NCBI GenBank assembly: GCA_905183005.1
Contig: CAJJDO010000157.1
Coordinates: forward strand, 191,206-255,205
Reading direction: 5' to 3'
Length of the DNA: 64,000 nt
DNA from: Paramecium pentaurelia
Taxonomy: Eukaryota > Ciliophora > Oligohymenophorea > Peniculida > Parameciidae
Of the stretch, positions 1 through 12,206 are shown piece by piece. Each line of letters begins with the position of its first letter. The stretch's first letter is position 1. The translations under genes and the position numbers were made by a program. The notes under the pieces are model-generated. The model was not told the origin of the DNA, made no database searches, and worked only from the letters and a program-made list of their open reading frames with translations.

Positions 1-536
1 ATTAATTATATTGTTTTAAGAAATTTGTACATTCAACTCTATAATAATAATAGGCATAAGAGAATGATTTAATATTATTATTAGGGGATTTCAATATAGA
101 TAGCAGGTATGAATAAGGATTTCCTAATGAAGTATTGAAATAGTTTCCAATTTTACAATAACAATTAGGCAATCCTTAAAGATATCAAGAATATGATTCT
201 CTGATGACAATTATGACAAATAATGGTAAAGATAAATTTATCAATTTATTGTTATAATAAGAAGGCAAATTTCTTAATACTTATGCTGATTATGAAGAAG
301 ATGAGAATGGTTAAAAGAAACCTTTGGAGATTTAATTAACAGATAAAGCTGATTTATTGACTGGACAATGTTTAGATTATATATTTTAATTGATTCCTGA
401 AAATCAAAGTAATCCAAATACAATCTAAATAAAATAAGTGAATGTTGAGAAATTCTTTGTAGAAGGTTTAAAATTTACTTAATTATCTGATCATTATGGT
501 GTTTCTTGTGATATATTAGTTAAATTGAATTAATGA
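1..536 (+). CDS. Endonuclease/exonuclease/phosphatase family protein (neutral sphingomyelinase-like), 3' part
   Basis: The 5' end is cut off by the window. Read from base 3 with TAA/TAG as Gln, the frame is open to the TGA at 534-536. Two hallmarks of the EEP (DNase I-like) fold are visible: LLLGDFNIDS near residues 29-38, holding the metal-site Asp and Asn, and the C-terminal LSDHYGVSCDI, whose SDH carries the catalytic Asp-His. Between them lies GQCLDYIFQL, which fits the usual LDYIF strand. The SDHYGV form is typical of neutral sphingomyelinases and related phosphodiesterases, so a lipid phosphodiesterase is likelier than a nuclease, but substrate cannot be told from this part. The stop lies 31 bases before the next start on the same strand. 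Confidence 0.8.
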
Positions 537-567
537 GTATTTTGTATAATATTATATTTAATATATT

Positions 568-907
568 ATGAATAATTAAACTCAAGGAGACACTGCAATG
601 TCTCGTTTTGATTTATGTATACATTTATTTATATTTAGTTATATAATCATTTAAGTAATGGATGTTAACAATAATTAATGAAGCTTCAATTGGTTTATAT
701 TAAATTTAATGTCATTTAAAGGATTCAATTCTTCATTTTCGAAGAGTTAAAGAAGATGAGGAAAAGCTAGCAAAGAAAATATCAATAATAAATACATAAT
801 AATAAAATACAATTACTGAATTAAAAGATATAGGTAATTTGAATAAATAATGGGCTCCTAAAATGTAAAGACTTCTTGATTAATTATAAAATAATCAAAA
901 ATATTGA
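568..907 (+). CDS. Small protein resembling BORC complex subunit 8 (MEF2BNB/BORCS8)
   Basis: ATG at 568, one 22-nt intron at 617-638 (gtatac...atttag), TGA at 905-907, about 105 residues. The segment NEASIGLYQIQCHLKDS followed by a charged helix resembles the human BORCS8 core, where an asparagine-glutamate, a LY and a QxH occupy the same spacing. In animals BORC sits on lysosomes and links them to kinesin through Arl8. The match is by eye over about 35 residues. The size and the conserved core support it, while the N- and C-terminal tails are not alike. It lies between two other short-spaced genes and has no signal peptide or membrane segment. Confidence 0.5.
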
Positions 908-945
908 TAAAAATACACAATAAAAAAATTATATATATATATATA

Positions 946-2109
946 TCAATGATGATTATGATGATTATGATGATTATGTTTATGATCCTATTAATTATTA
1001 TTTCCAATAGTTTCTTCTTCTTTCTTTTCATCTTCATATGGTACTTTAATGTATGAATCCTTCTTCTTTTCAGCTGGTATTCTAGAACTCATTCCCTAAT
1101 ATAAATTGAATATACATTATTACCATAAATAATTCCCATGCTACACCAAAAGCAACTAAACTTATACCAACCCATTATACTTAATCAACTTCATGATTAT
1201 GAATAATTATAGACAAGAGAACAGTAAAGAACTTTCTTGTTGTTGTTACAACACTTAAAACTCTTGGAGAGAAACAACTTAAATTATAATAATATCACAT
1301 TTACCTTATACAATAAAAGATGAACACTTATCCCAATACTGAATATATTGTTAAAAACATTATTTCTGGAATAACTTATCTATATTATTGAATGTAACTC
1401 AAGAATTGTATGAACTTACCTTATATTATTGTATAGAAAATAGAGCCAATAAAACTCCATAGACTAATATGGAATCCCATTTCCCATTATTCTAATTTCT
1501 TTACTTTAAATTTGCTCTACAATGTGGCTAAACAACCATCAGAGAATAAAGAAGTCAATAATAAAACAATTCCAAAGATAGATGAGGTTTTATTGGATTT
1601 ACTTCCCTCACTTACATTAAATGCATATATTCCCACTGTAATTATCAAACCACAAAGTATTTGCTACTTTGTGAATTTTTGATTTCCTAACACCAATCCT
1701 ACTACTAACACAGACAAAATTCAATTATAATTATCATAAATAAATACTTGCAACTTTTCACCAAAGCTTAAAGTGGAAAACTTACATACTATAATGCAGT
1801 TAATGCACCAATCATTGATGAAAAGTTTAATAATCCTAAATATGCTCCTTCTTTAATTGTGCATACAAATTTGATTTTATTTCTGAAAATCATTGTCATA
1901 CACAATAAATTGTATATAAGCATTTACAAAAATATTAACACAGATGAAAACTCAAATTTCGGAGATGGAAAATCCATAGTACCAAAATTACTCTTGAATC
2001 TTGCAAATAATTACATAATTTACAAATCCTCCTATATAAGACCAACTTTGAAATAGCAGAAGTAAATTCCTCCAACAGCTATCAATAATTGTAATTCTTT
2101 TCTAATCAT
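946..2109 (-). CDS. Nucleotide-sugar transporter, SLC35B1/UAA family
   Basis: Multipass transporter of the UAA (SLC35B) family, expected in ER or Golgi membrane and moving nucleotide sugars or adenine nucleotides. The start is the ATG at 2109-2107. Family landmarks occur in order: IYFCYFKVGLIQED near the N-terminus, ALQYVSFPLQALVKSCK (SLC35B1 has YVSYP..VLGKSCK), GNQKFTKQQILCG, LGQVFIFYCIS and SVVTTTRKFF. The tail is cytosolic-type, EKKEEETIGNNN followed by a His/Asn-rich end, with TGA at 948-946. At least four introns are needed: three are GT-AG (22, 27 and about 28 nt; the last is 1096-1123). The fourth, at 1722-1747, is required to restore alignment but ends in TTG. It is the first of three minus-strand genes in a row. 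Confidence 0.85.
1722..1747 (-). other. Intron with non-standard 3' end (GT...TTG)
   Basis: Between KSCK and LSVLVVGLVL of the SLC35B1-like protein, removing exactly these 26 bases keeps the frame and gives the family's normal spacing of 11 residues to the next conserved block. The 5' end is gtattt, like its neighbours, but the 3' end reads attg instead of the usual tag. A base error, a recent splice-site mutation or a non-canonical acceptor would all explain it. Confidence 0.6.
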
Positions 2110-2870
2110 TCTTGAAACGTGTTAATTTTAATTAAAACCTTATTAATATTTTTAGTATATATAATCATATCCACTAATTTCATATTTAAAAAACATTCAT
2201 TGATTTATATACTATCAAATTTAAGGAAGATATTTTTGGTTGTTAATTCTAATCCTATTATAAATTAAAGAAATTCAAAGATCATTTGATTAACTTTATT
2301 TAATATTCTATTCTATTATATAGCAAAAGAATAAATCAATTATATATATATATGTTGTTTTAATTGTTACTTTATTTTTAAGTATTAAAAAAAAATCATT
2401 ATAGTAATTGGTATAAGTATTTAGAATAATATTCCTAAAAAAATAAGTCAAATATTTAATCAAAATGTTTATTATGTTTGAATTGTTTTAGAGTTAATTA
2501 AAATAAATAGATATCCCTATTGATATATTTTATATTATTAAAAATCAATTCTATAAGTTTCTATATCTGGGGAAGAATATGAAGGAGAATATTACTTTAA
2601 ACTTTGAATCAAATAATATTATTGAATAAAACCAAGATCAAAATGATAGTTTAAACTATTTCAATTAAGACTTCAAATAAAAATAATTTGATATATATTA
2701 AATTTGAATACAATATAACATTCTTGAAATAAAATCATATAAATGATAGTTTGATATGATTATAATACTAATTAAGGTGTATTTATAAATCCAATTTTAA
2801 TTAAATAAAGCAACATAAATTTACAAGATCAAAAATTAATAAAAATATTCATTTTGACAAGAAATCATAT
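2110..2870. other. Intergenic, no gene seen
   Basis: AT-rich spacer between the start of the transporter gene and the stop of the Cache-domain gene. It contains a short (TA) run near 2341 and poly-A/T tracts. Frames that avoid TGA are short and have no recognisable protein character. Confidence 0.5.
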
Positions 2871-5711
2871 TCATACATTATATGTAATTGAATAAGCAAT
2901 TAAAGGTACTTTATAATCTGGTTTTTTCATTAGAATAGCAAATTTATCATTTTCTTCTAATTTAATTGTTGTATTTTATATTCGATTGGCCCAAGTGTCT
3001 GGTATAATTTATTTTCCAAAATCTGTTATATTTTCTTTTTTTCTATATAAAAAGACTCCCAAACGTCCAGTAATTTTTAGATAGAATTCATACTTCAGTT
3101 CATCATTAATATTTTTAGATAATTCCTTAACATTATCATCCAAAGAATAAAATACACTAAATTAATTAAAATATTAATACTCTTATTATTCATTATTTTC
3201 ATCTATTTTAATTTCTGGATATCTTTATTTTTTATCTATTTTTCTACATAATATTTATGCATGATCTTATGAAATTGTATTAATTTATTAAATATCTTCT
3301 TTAAGCAAAGAATAATCTTATCTTGATATCTTACATATAACAATTTCAGATTCATTTTCTTTGAAATTGATAGCATGTTTATTTTATAAATTTACTCCAT
3401 GTTTTCTAAATATAGTTTTAGTGTGTTCATCTGAAATTACAGACATAACAATATATTTTTCTGGTTTCTCATTTATTTAAATATCATCAACTTAAGTAAT
3501 TGTTGGTTGAATTGTTTAAGGTGGTTTTGGAATAGATGGAATTTATGAAGTGGATTTTTTAATAACATTTAAAGCAGTTGATAAGGTAATTAATTGCTAT
3601 ATTGAATTACATTTCTCTTTGATTTATTCAACTTTATTATTGTAAGGAATTTGAAACTTAACACTATCTAATCTAAATAATATATTAACAATATGATAAA
3701 TTACATGCTTACTTCTTAAGGTAGATTTTTTAACCATTCATATGTCTTTTAGATTTCTTATTCAGCTTCTTTCAAGAATTAATTAGGACAATTAGAATCA
3801 TCTAATTATTTTAATGTATGACAGAAGACTTCTAGATTTATTCTCAACTTTTTAATTTCTTCACAATAATTATCCCTCGTTAAGGATATATCAATAGCCA
3901 ATTAAACAAGGTTCAATAAATCCATAAGATAATTTATTGTTTCTCAATATTTTTGAATTGTTTATAATTGTTTTTAATATTCAAATATTAAGTAAAAAGT
4001 AAGTTCAATTGAAAAAATATTAGCTACAATATCTAATCATATCAACTTATAGTAGAATTCATTATAGTTTACTGCCAGAATTGATAAGATCTCATCATAA
4101 ATTAATTTAATTGTTCTTTATAATTATTGAATTTGTGATTTCTAAATAAAGAATATTAAATACTTTTGGAAATTATTTGATATACAATCTAAATTTATAA
4201 GCATGTTTTGCTAAATTCTTTGGATATTTGTAATTTTCCATATAATGACATTCCCTTGATTTTCTTGATCTTATTTCTGATAACTTATTGCATAAATTAT
4301 CCAATCCAGTCTAAATAAGATTATTCTACTTAAATATTTTAACTTTTTTTAATGCAATTTCATATTTCTAATTAAATTTAGTTTGAGTTGTCTATTAAAA
4401 TAACCTAGTTAATTCATAATAAGGTTTCAAAGAGAAATGCATTATTATCCAACAAAGCAAAATACCTGATATATTATAAATAACATAATAAATTAATTAA
4501 TGTGTTGCTTAACTTAATAATTCAGACTTTAATTCTTATGTGTCATTATCATTTTCTTCCATGAATTTATAATCCACAAATCTTAAATATATAATTGAAT
4601 ATTATTACACTATTTGATAGAATCTATTGTGAATACCAAATCCTCTAATGAATAAATCTTATCCAAATAATTTATTATATCTACAAAAACTTTTATATAC
4701 AAATTGACAATTAGATTCTCCATTTTGATAGAGAATCTAATTGAGAACTTAAATCCAATCTTTATTGTCAAATCCTGTAATAGAAGTGTCATTAAAGAAT
4801 TTCATTTCCTAAACAAAATTAACTTAAGGATAAACATTTGAAATCAATATCCTTCCAGCTAAATCAACCAGATAAATATTTAATTAATCATAATTGATCT
4901 TTGGTTTTATTACTTAAAAATTACTATCTAAAGCTATAACACCATCAAATTCTAATTATGTATTTGTTAATGAAACTGTGAGAGTAAATTCAAATTCTTA
5001 AGTCTCATAATTTCTATATATTTCAGATACTACTTCTGGTTGATTAGTAGTATTTAAAACAGCAATATGATCCTTATACCATTATCTTTCTTTAGGTCTA
5101 TATTTTGGATATCTCATTTTTTAAGGAATTATGGCAAAAAATTATCCATCTCCTTATTATGTCAAATAGATTGTAGGTTCCAATTCACTATAACTAATTA
5201 ACAATAATTATTAGTTTAACATTTAAATCAAAATTATCAAATGTTAATCAATTTCTGTTTTTGGAATTAATGCAAAATCTATATGATTAGCATAATAATA
5301 ACAAAATTCAGGTAGATAATATTATAATGGCTATTTTTATCTAACATTATAATCAATACAACTGAAAGGTATATTATCCAACATAATATTTTATTACTTA
5401 AGCAAATACAAATTTTGAGAATTTATTTTATTAAGCAGACTGAACCCAAAATTAAAAGTTAAGAATGTTTAGTATTCCAAATAAGTTGATTATTTATATA
5501 GAGCCTTTTAATTAATGTTTTACAATAATTATAGTGAAACCTTCTCTATTACAGATTCAATTATTACTCTATTAATAACCAAGGCTATAGTCAAAAAAGC
5601 AATAATCACAGTAAATATCATAAGTTAAATCACTAAAATTTAATTCTTCACTCTATAGTTTCTCAAACAATTTAAAAACTTCGGAGTTCTAATTTAATTA
5701 AGAGAGAACAT
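2871..5711 (-). CDS. Membrane protein with an extracellular Cache-like sensor domain
   Basis: ATG at 5711-5709, TGA at 2873-2871, about 900 residues after small introns. One intron is clear at 4582-4608, and another is needed near 3665-3715. Residues 1-30 are basic and are followed by one hydrophobic helix (LMIFTVIIAFLTIALVI, about 30-47). Next comes an extracellular-type region with YPKYRPKERQWYKDHIA at about 198-214, the R-x-WY signature of dCache ligand-binding domains. The remainder is long, helical and Gln/Asn/Lys-rich with a beta-rich C-terminus (ITGRLGVFLYRKKEN). Ligand and output are unknown; no kinase or cyclase motif is visible. A polytopic membrane protein starts 217 bases upstream on the same strand, so the two may work together. 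Confidence 0.7.
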
Positions 5712-5927
5712 GAAATTTATATTTTGATTAAATATACTATTTTATTTTCATTCAATTTAATAAATACAATATTCATATCATCAATATAGAAATAAAGGAT
5801 TCAATTAATACTTTCTTATATTTTTAAATTTATGTCATTCACAATAATTAATAAGTTATAGATATAAATATATCATTTTCATTTATTAAATAAACTTCTC
5901 AATAATAATCTTAATGGACTAGCCATG

Positions 5928-7072
5928 TCAAGATAAGTCAAACATACTGCATAATGGGAGTCTTCTTATTTTAAACTCTAATATAAATATTTAATTAATT
6001 TATACTCTTGAAGCAACTTAAGTTTCTAATATCACACTTAACATAGAAATTGATCCCAAAATCAAAGTAAATATCAAAAATCCATTTCCAGTAACAATAC
6101 TTAAAACAAATATTACAATATATCCAAAACATGATCCTATTACTATAACTAAATGTTTGCTTATCACACAATGAGTGTCTTATAATTATTCAATTATTTG
6201 ATTCTATCTAGCTTCTTAATTAAATAAGTTTCTAATCAATTTAAGTTTTTGAATTCTTTCAAATATTGATAATTCCTCTGGTAATTCATGACTCTATTTC
6301 AATAATTAAACATTTAATTAATTAAAATAATAAAGAGCATATATAATGATGATCTCTGATATTGGAAATGCTCTATCAAGGTGTTTATTTGATAAACCTA
6401 CTATAAAATTTAGAGCCAATGATCCCATTATTGTAAATTTCATTAATACAGTATAATAATGAGTTTTTTAGAATCTCACAATAACAATTTAAAGTAAATC
6501 ATGACTAATTAAAATTACTAACACTATGATAATCCAAATATTAAAAGATTTATGTGAACTGTTTCCTCTTTGATTTCCAGCAATTCCAATCAAAAGAAAA
6601 GCTATTAATATTGTTTGGATATGGTATAATTTAGACTACTAAGAAACCTAATAATTTTTTAGACAATATAGAATACAATCCATCTATATTTTCTCAATAT
6701 TGGGAGTCCTAATACTATGGCAATCAACAAACTTAAAACAACATACCAAGTCCATCTAAATTAACTCCACCAATAATGATGATGAACTACAATTGAACTA
6801 AACCATTTAGTTAATCCAAGTAAGAACAATCCAAAAATAATTGAATGTTGTATTAATATCTTTTTGTAATATTCAATTAGAAATGCTTATCTATCTGAAT
6901 TTACATCATTCAAAACACACTTCTCAGCAACAGCTTATTAAACATCATTCAATTAAATATATTAAGCAGCTGGTACTACATTACTCAATATTGGGTATTA
7001 AACATTTGATATCTAACTTGATGCTTAAGGAGTCTATTGAATATAGAGTGGTAATTCTTGTTATGTTTGCAT
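5928..7072 (-). CDS. Polytopic membrane protein, family not recognised
   Basis: ATG at 7072-7070, TGA at 5930-5928, about 370 residues. One 26-nt intron (gtctaa...ttcttag) lies after IVFYI. The N-terminal 80 residues are soluble and rich in Gln and Ala. At least six hydrophobic helices follow, for example SIIFGLFLLGL, WYVVLSLLIAIVLGLP, ILIAFLLIGIAG, WIIIVLVILI and VIVIGSCFGYIVIFVLSIV. A charged loop with IFERIQKLKLIRNLFNQ sits between the last pairs. The sequence HHHYWWSQFRWTW precedes the second helix and is a candidate metal- or ligand-binding patch. I cannot assign a transporter or receptor family. The gene is followed 217 bases later by the Cache-domain gene on the same strand. Confidence 0.65.
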
Positions 7073-7398
7073 TATCTAATATAATTTATATTTTTTTCAG
7101 AATTCAAAAGGAGTATAAATACTTAAATTTATGAATTAATTCTGAATAAAATTATCAGAATTTATTGTATATTATATTAATTTAAATATGATTCTTAAAA
7201 ATATATGTAGAATTAATATTATATATCAAATGTGGAATTCAATTATATTCACGTCTTTATTAAAATAATTATAATTTATCTATCAAAATGAATGGTTGAA
7301 TAATAAACCAATGAATTAAAATTTATATGTTGAAGATTCTAATTTATTTAATTTATATAATATATATTTAATTAAAATTAAAGCCTTCTAAACAAAAT
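7073..7398. promoter_or_regulatory. Divergent intergenic region
   Basis: This 326-base spacer separates the start codons of two divergent genes, so it must hold both promoters. Apart from high A+T with runs such as ttaatttatataatatat, I see no distinctive element. Confidence 0.4.
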
Positions 7399-8904
7399 AT
7401 GAGTTGTAAGTTTAAAATTATTGAATAAACAAGAGAGAAAAATAAATTTTAAACAGATAGTTATTAATTATATCAATTAAAAAAAAGGAAAGTTGAATAT
7501 TAATAAAAAAAGATCAATATTCAGGAAATTAATAGAAGCGGAGAGATATATCAAAACAACATTACTAATGAACATAAAATTAAATTATAAAAAGAAATAG
7601 AATAAGAAAGAAGAAACAATAATCCAAAACCAAAAACCCCATTAATGAATTGCTTTAAAATAAATAAGTCATAGTCTCGAAATTCTGAATAACCAGATTT
7701 AGATAATAATAAATATAAATATATAAATAAATAGAGATAATTAAAGGGTGACTTTCAAATTCAAGAACAACCAAAAATAAATACATTAATTGATATTTTT
7801 TATTAACATGGATATGATATTATTAATATTTCCAATAATTCTGAATATGAGAAATTACTAATATTTACTAATATCCTATTTTATTATGATAAAGATCAAT
7901 AAAATATTGAAATTCCATTATAATAACGAGTTTGTTTATATAAAATCAAAGGAAAATTGTATCAAACAATTTTTGATGATAATAACAATCCTAAATATTA
8001 AATTTTAGAGGGAGAGTTCCTAGTTGATTTAAATAAAAACAAATTTTAATTGGATGGATAAGGAATTGAATATTAAGGAAAATCTAATCAGATTAAAAAT
8101 TAAGGGGAATATAGAAAGGGAGTATATGTTTAGAGGATACCATATTCTGAAAATAAATCCACATATAAATCATATAGTGTTGAGCCAAAAAGAATTAAAA
8201 TATTAGAGATAGTTGATGGATAACCAATACATGTAAATAAGAAAAATGATAAGAAAACTATATGGTGTAAATATAATTAATAATTTGGAATAAATGATTT
8301 AATGATATTAAATACTACTATGTGGTTAAATAGTAGCATAATTGATTGCTATGTTTTACATCTTAATAAAATAAGTTAAGAAGAATATTTTAAATTAAGT
8401 TTAGATTAAAGACAAAAAATAAATAGAATATATTTTGTTACTAGTAGCTTAATCACAAATTTTGGTAAATCTTACCATAGCCATTAAAATTTAGAATTAT
8501 TTACAAAACACTTTCTTGAATTACAGGAAATAAAATTTGAAATTTAAACTATTTATTCTTAAATTGGTTTCCCTATTAATTAAAATAAACATTGGTATTT
8601 TTTATTATTTGATTTAAAAGAAAATAAAGTAGAGATTTTTAATTCTTTACTAAGTTTTCATGATGATAAATCCTTAATAAAATACTTATCAGAGTTATTA
8701 ATGCTTAAAAATCCATAAATCTCTATAAGTAGCATCTCTGGTTAACAAAAAGATGGTTATTCATGTGGTTATCATGTTTGCTAATTTATGTAAACTTGTT
8801 GGGAAGCATCATTTTTAAAATCTACACAATATTAATATAATGAGAAAATAATGAAAACCATTTTGAAGGATTTGATTAAAGATGAAGAGAATAAGCAAAA
8901 TTGA
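7399..8904 (+). CDS. Ulp1-like (C48) cysteine protease with a MORN-like segment
   Basis: A 501-residue intronless frame, ATG 7399 to TGA 8902-8904. The C-terminal third carries the Ulp1/SENP pattern: NKHWYFLLFDL with the candidate catalytic His398, then the Gln450 region in GQQKDGYSCGYHVCQF with Cys456. Ulp1-family enzymes remove SUMO or related modifiers from proteins in the nucleus or cytosol. The residue that is normally the catalytic Asp, in the strand after the His, reads Asn415 (VEIFNSLLSF), as happens in some C48 members. The middle holds LDGQGIEYQGKSNQIKNQGE, a MORN-like beta-hairpin pattern. The N-terminus is low-complexity, basic and Asn/Gln-rich. The His, Gln and Cys spacing gives good confidence in the fold; the substrate is unknown. 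Confidence 0.8.
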
Positions 8905-9352
8905 ATATTAAGCAATCAATATGTTGAGCAATGATTTTCATTAAATATTACTAAATTTTGAAAAAACTATATTTATTATGTAACTCAAAAAAAAACTAAA
9001 AAATATGTTTTTATTTAATGTAAAATTAATATCATGTATAAGCTTTTACTTATTCTACTATTATATCTTAATCCAAATCCCTATATCATATAGAGATAGT
9101 TATTGATTTGACTTTTTTTTTCAATGATTTAATAAATAGTTCTTATATCTTATACCTATACTTCCATAAATTAAAACGCTTCATAGATTTTAAACAATTG
9201 ATGGATCTTTAAGATGTATCATCATAAATCAAATATAGTAAAATCAAAATTTTAACTTCCATTTGCAAAGGTCTATTTTCTTAAAATAATCATTCCTTTT
9301 GTTTTTTTACAAAATTATACTATATTATAAATTTGATGATTTTATATTTAAT
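8905..9352. other. Intergenic, possibly relic sequence
   Basis: AT-rich. On the minus strand short polar stretches can be read between TGA codons (for example KRFNLWKYRYKIQELF near 9110-9180), which suggests eroded coding DNA. No complete frame is present. Confidence 0.35.
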
Positions 9353-9550
9353 TCATTTTCTTATATTAGAATTCAATAAAATTAATTATTTAAAATCCAT
9401 CTTTTCTTTCTCAAATAAAATATTATCCTGCCCTTCTAATCTTTTCTTCGGTTTTTTCAATTCTGTTGTACTTATTTGTTAGCCTCTATTATAACAATAA
9501 AATTTCTTTTGAATTTAAGAATATGGAAAATTATTTTTTCTTCTATGCAT
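9353..9550 (-). CDS. Possible small basic protein, unrecognised
   Basis: ATG at 9550-9548, TGA at 9355-9353, 65 residues in ciliate code. The sequence begins MHRRKNNFPYSQIQKKFYC and continues with a Lys/Glu-rich stretch (TELKKPKKRLEGQD). It has balanced polar composition, unlike the hydrophobic antisense shadows nearby, but such a length can occur by chance when TGA is the only stop. No signal peptide, membrane segment or known motif. Confidence 0.3.
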
Positions 9551-9865
9551 CTTATTCAAATAATTAGATAATGTAGGAAGGTTTCAAATTCTTTTAGAAT
9601 TATATACTCAAGGTAATGTTATATCTAATCTTTATAAAAAATATAAGAGTATTTTTTGTTATTAAATATTCTTATAAACTCATTAATTTAGATTAAAATA
9701 GATTACAATATATATATATTTATAGAATGAAATAGTAAAAGTATAACCCTATTATGTAATCATCATATATTATACATCAGTTGCATCAATAACTACATCT
9801 TTTGAATTTAATACAGCATTTTTCCCTTTATTCATCTCTTAAATATAGATAAATATATAGCAACT

Positions 9866-12036
9866 ATAGTATAAAAGTATAAAACCTTTTTAATTTTAAT
9901 TAATATTTTTAAAACTAAACTTTCTTTATGAATATAGTTTTTTTTTTAGGATATCAAATTAAAGAAAATATATTTTAGATTAAATCAAATTAAATACTTG
10001 AATTAAATAAAATAAATATCTTAAGAAATTTCAACATTTAAAAATAAACAAAATTTTTAATTTAGTTTTATAAATTCTTTAATTGATAATATTTCAGATT
10101 TTGTTCCTTAATGTACTAATTTTTATATTTCAGAATATTAAATATTTAGTTGTTAAAATATATTGATTTATTTTTATCAACTCTGAAAGTAAAAATAAAT
10201 TGATTCAATTGATTAAATTTAATTTTCTAGTATTAATTTCTGATTATTACTTTCTCATATATTCTCTTATATGTTATAATTAAGATAAAATTGAATTAAT
10301 TCACTTAAAAAATTCTTTCAGATTTTCCAGAATAGTTCAATTAAGAAAAGAAATATTTTATATATTCTTATAAAATAGATAATTAAAATAAAGATAGAAA
10401 TATTTATATAATAATTTTGAAACCATAAAAATTTATGAACAAAATTCTTTAAAATTTGCTTAATACTTGTAATTTTACTTAAAAATATTAAAGAATGAAT
10501 ATATTTCTTATATGGGAGTATTATTCTTAGAATTAAAAGATCATATAAGATGATTCCTTTTCTATAAAAATTCATACATTTATAAACTCACAAATTTAGA
10601 ATAAAAAGTAATTTATATTGAAGATTAACTGAATATAGAACAGAAAAAATTTTAAAATCTGCATAAAATTGGAATCCTAATTCAACTATCTTATTTTTGA
10701 GTGGAATGAAGCCTAATCGATGGCTAATTTAATTACGGAAAAACAGAGAAAAAAATTATGGAGACTCTGAATTATCAAAAAAGTTTAGAATAAATAATCT
10801 CAAATATATTGTAGTTTGCAATACCATCATCACAACTTAATTAATATTCTTATTCATCTTGAGAGCAAAATTTATAGAAATTGCAAAATGAATAGAAATA
10901 ACAAGAAGAAATAGTTTATAAAACATAAAGTGGAGGTAAGTGTCATAAAANATAGTATAAAAGTATAAAACCTTTTTAATTTTAATTAATATTTTTAAAA
11001 CTAAACTTTCTTTATGAATATAGTTTTTTTTTTAGGATATCAAATTAAAGAAAATATATTTTAGATTAAATCAAATTAAATACTTGAATTAAATAAAATA
11101 AATATCTTAAGAAATTTCAACATTTAAAAATAAACAAAATTTTTAATTTAGTTTTATAAATTCTTTAATTGATAATATTTCAGATTTTGTTCCTTAATGT
11201 ACTAATTTTTATATTTCAGAATATTAAATATTTAGTTGTTAAAATATATTGATTTATTTTTATCAACTCTGAAAGTAAAAATAAATTGATTCAATTGATT
11301 AAATTTAATTTTCTAGTATTAATTTCTGATTATTACTTTCTCATATATTCTCTTATATGTTATAATTAAGATAAAATTGAATTAATTCACTTAAAAAATT
11401 CTTTCAGATTTTCCAGAATAGTTCAATTAAGAAAAGAAATATTTTATATATTCTTATAAAATAGATAATTAAAATAAAGATAGAAATATTTATATAATAA
11501 TTTTGAAACCATAAAAATTTATGAACAAAATTCTTTAAAATTTGCTTAATACTTGTAATTTTACTTAAAAATATTAAAGAATGAATATATTTCTTATATG
11601 GGAGTATTATTCTTAGAATTAAAAGATCATATAAGATGATTCCTTTTCTATAAAAATTCATACATTTATAAACTCACAAATTTAGAATAAAAAGTAATTT
11701 ATATTGAAGATTAACTGAATATAGAACAGAAAAAATTTTAAAATCTGCATAAAATTGGAATCCTAATTCAACTATCTTATTTTTGAGTGGAATGAAGCCT
11801 AATCGATGGCTAATTTAATTACGGAAAAACAGAGAAAAAAATTATGGAGACTCTGAATTATCAAAAAAGTTTAGAATAAATAATCTCAAATATATTGTAG
11901 TTTGCAATACCATCATCACAACTTAATTAATATTCTTATTCATCTTGAGAGCAAAATTTATAGAAATTGCAAAATGAATAGAAATAACAAGAAGAAATAG
12001 TTTATAAAACATAAAGTGGAGGTAAGTGTCATAAAA
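9866..12036. repeat. Direct duplication of 1,085 bp around a single n (scaffold-join type)
   Basis: Copy 1 is 9866-10950, copy 2 is 10952-12036, and base 10951 is n. The copies appear identical base for base. The copy boundaries coincide exactly with the n, which is what two overlapping contigs placed end to end would give. The true sequence probably holds one copy. Confidence 0.9.
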
Positions 12037-12206
12037 TAAATTGCAATATACTATCAAATTATCCAAATTTTAAACTAAATGTAAAAATAAGCTTTAAAAG
12101 AAAGATTAACAGATTGTAAGATCTGTAAAGCATGATTATTAATATAGATTTCAATATATTTAGAATATTTACTTTCAATTCTTTATATCTAAGGAATTCT
12201 TTATGA
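11179..12206 (+). pseudogene. Relic of a larger + strand gene (also in the first copy from 10093)
   Basis: Coherent polar protein can be read on the plus strand: IISDFVPQCTNFYISE, then after a one-base shift FSRIVQLRKEIFYIFLQNRQ, KYLYNNFETIKIYEQNSLKF, EYISYMGVLFLELKDHIR and EKKIMETLNYQKSLEQ. It is cut by several in-frame TGA codons and by the shift near a poly-A run at about 11393. The density of TGA is about what neutral AT-rich DNA would give, so this is best read as an eroded gene, perhaps of a large ciliate membrane-protein family. The hydrophobic minus-strand frame across 10318-10575 and 11404-11661 is its antisense shadow. Confidence 0.45.

Noticed and set aside
10318..11661. Two identical 85-residue hydrophobic minus-strand frames
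   Set aside because: They are the antisense of polar plus-strand coding-like text and are identical only because of the scaffold duplication around base 10951.
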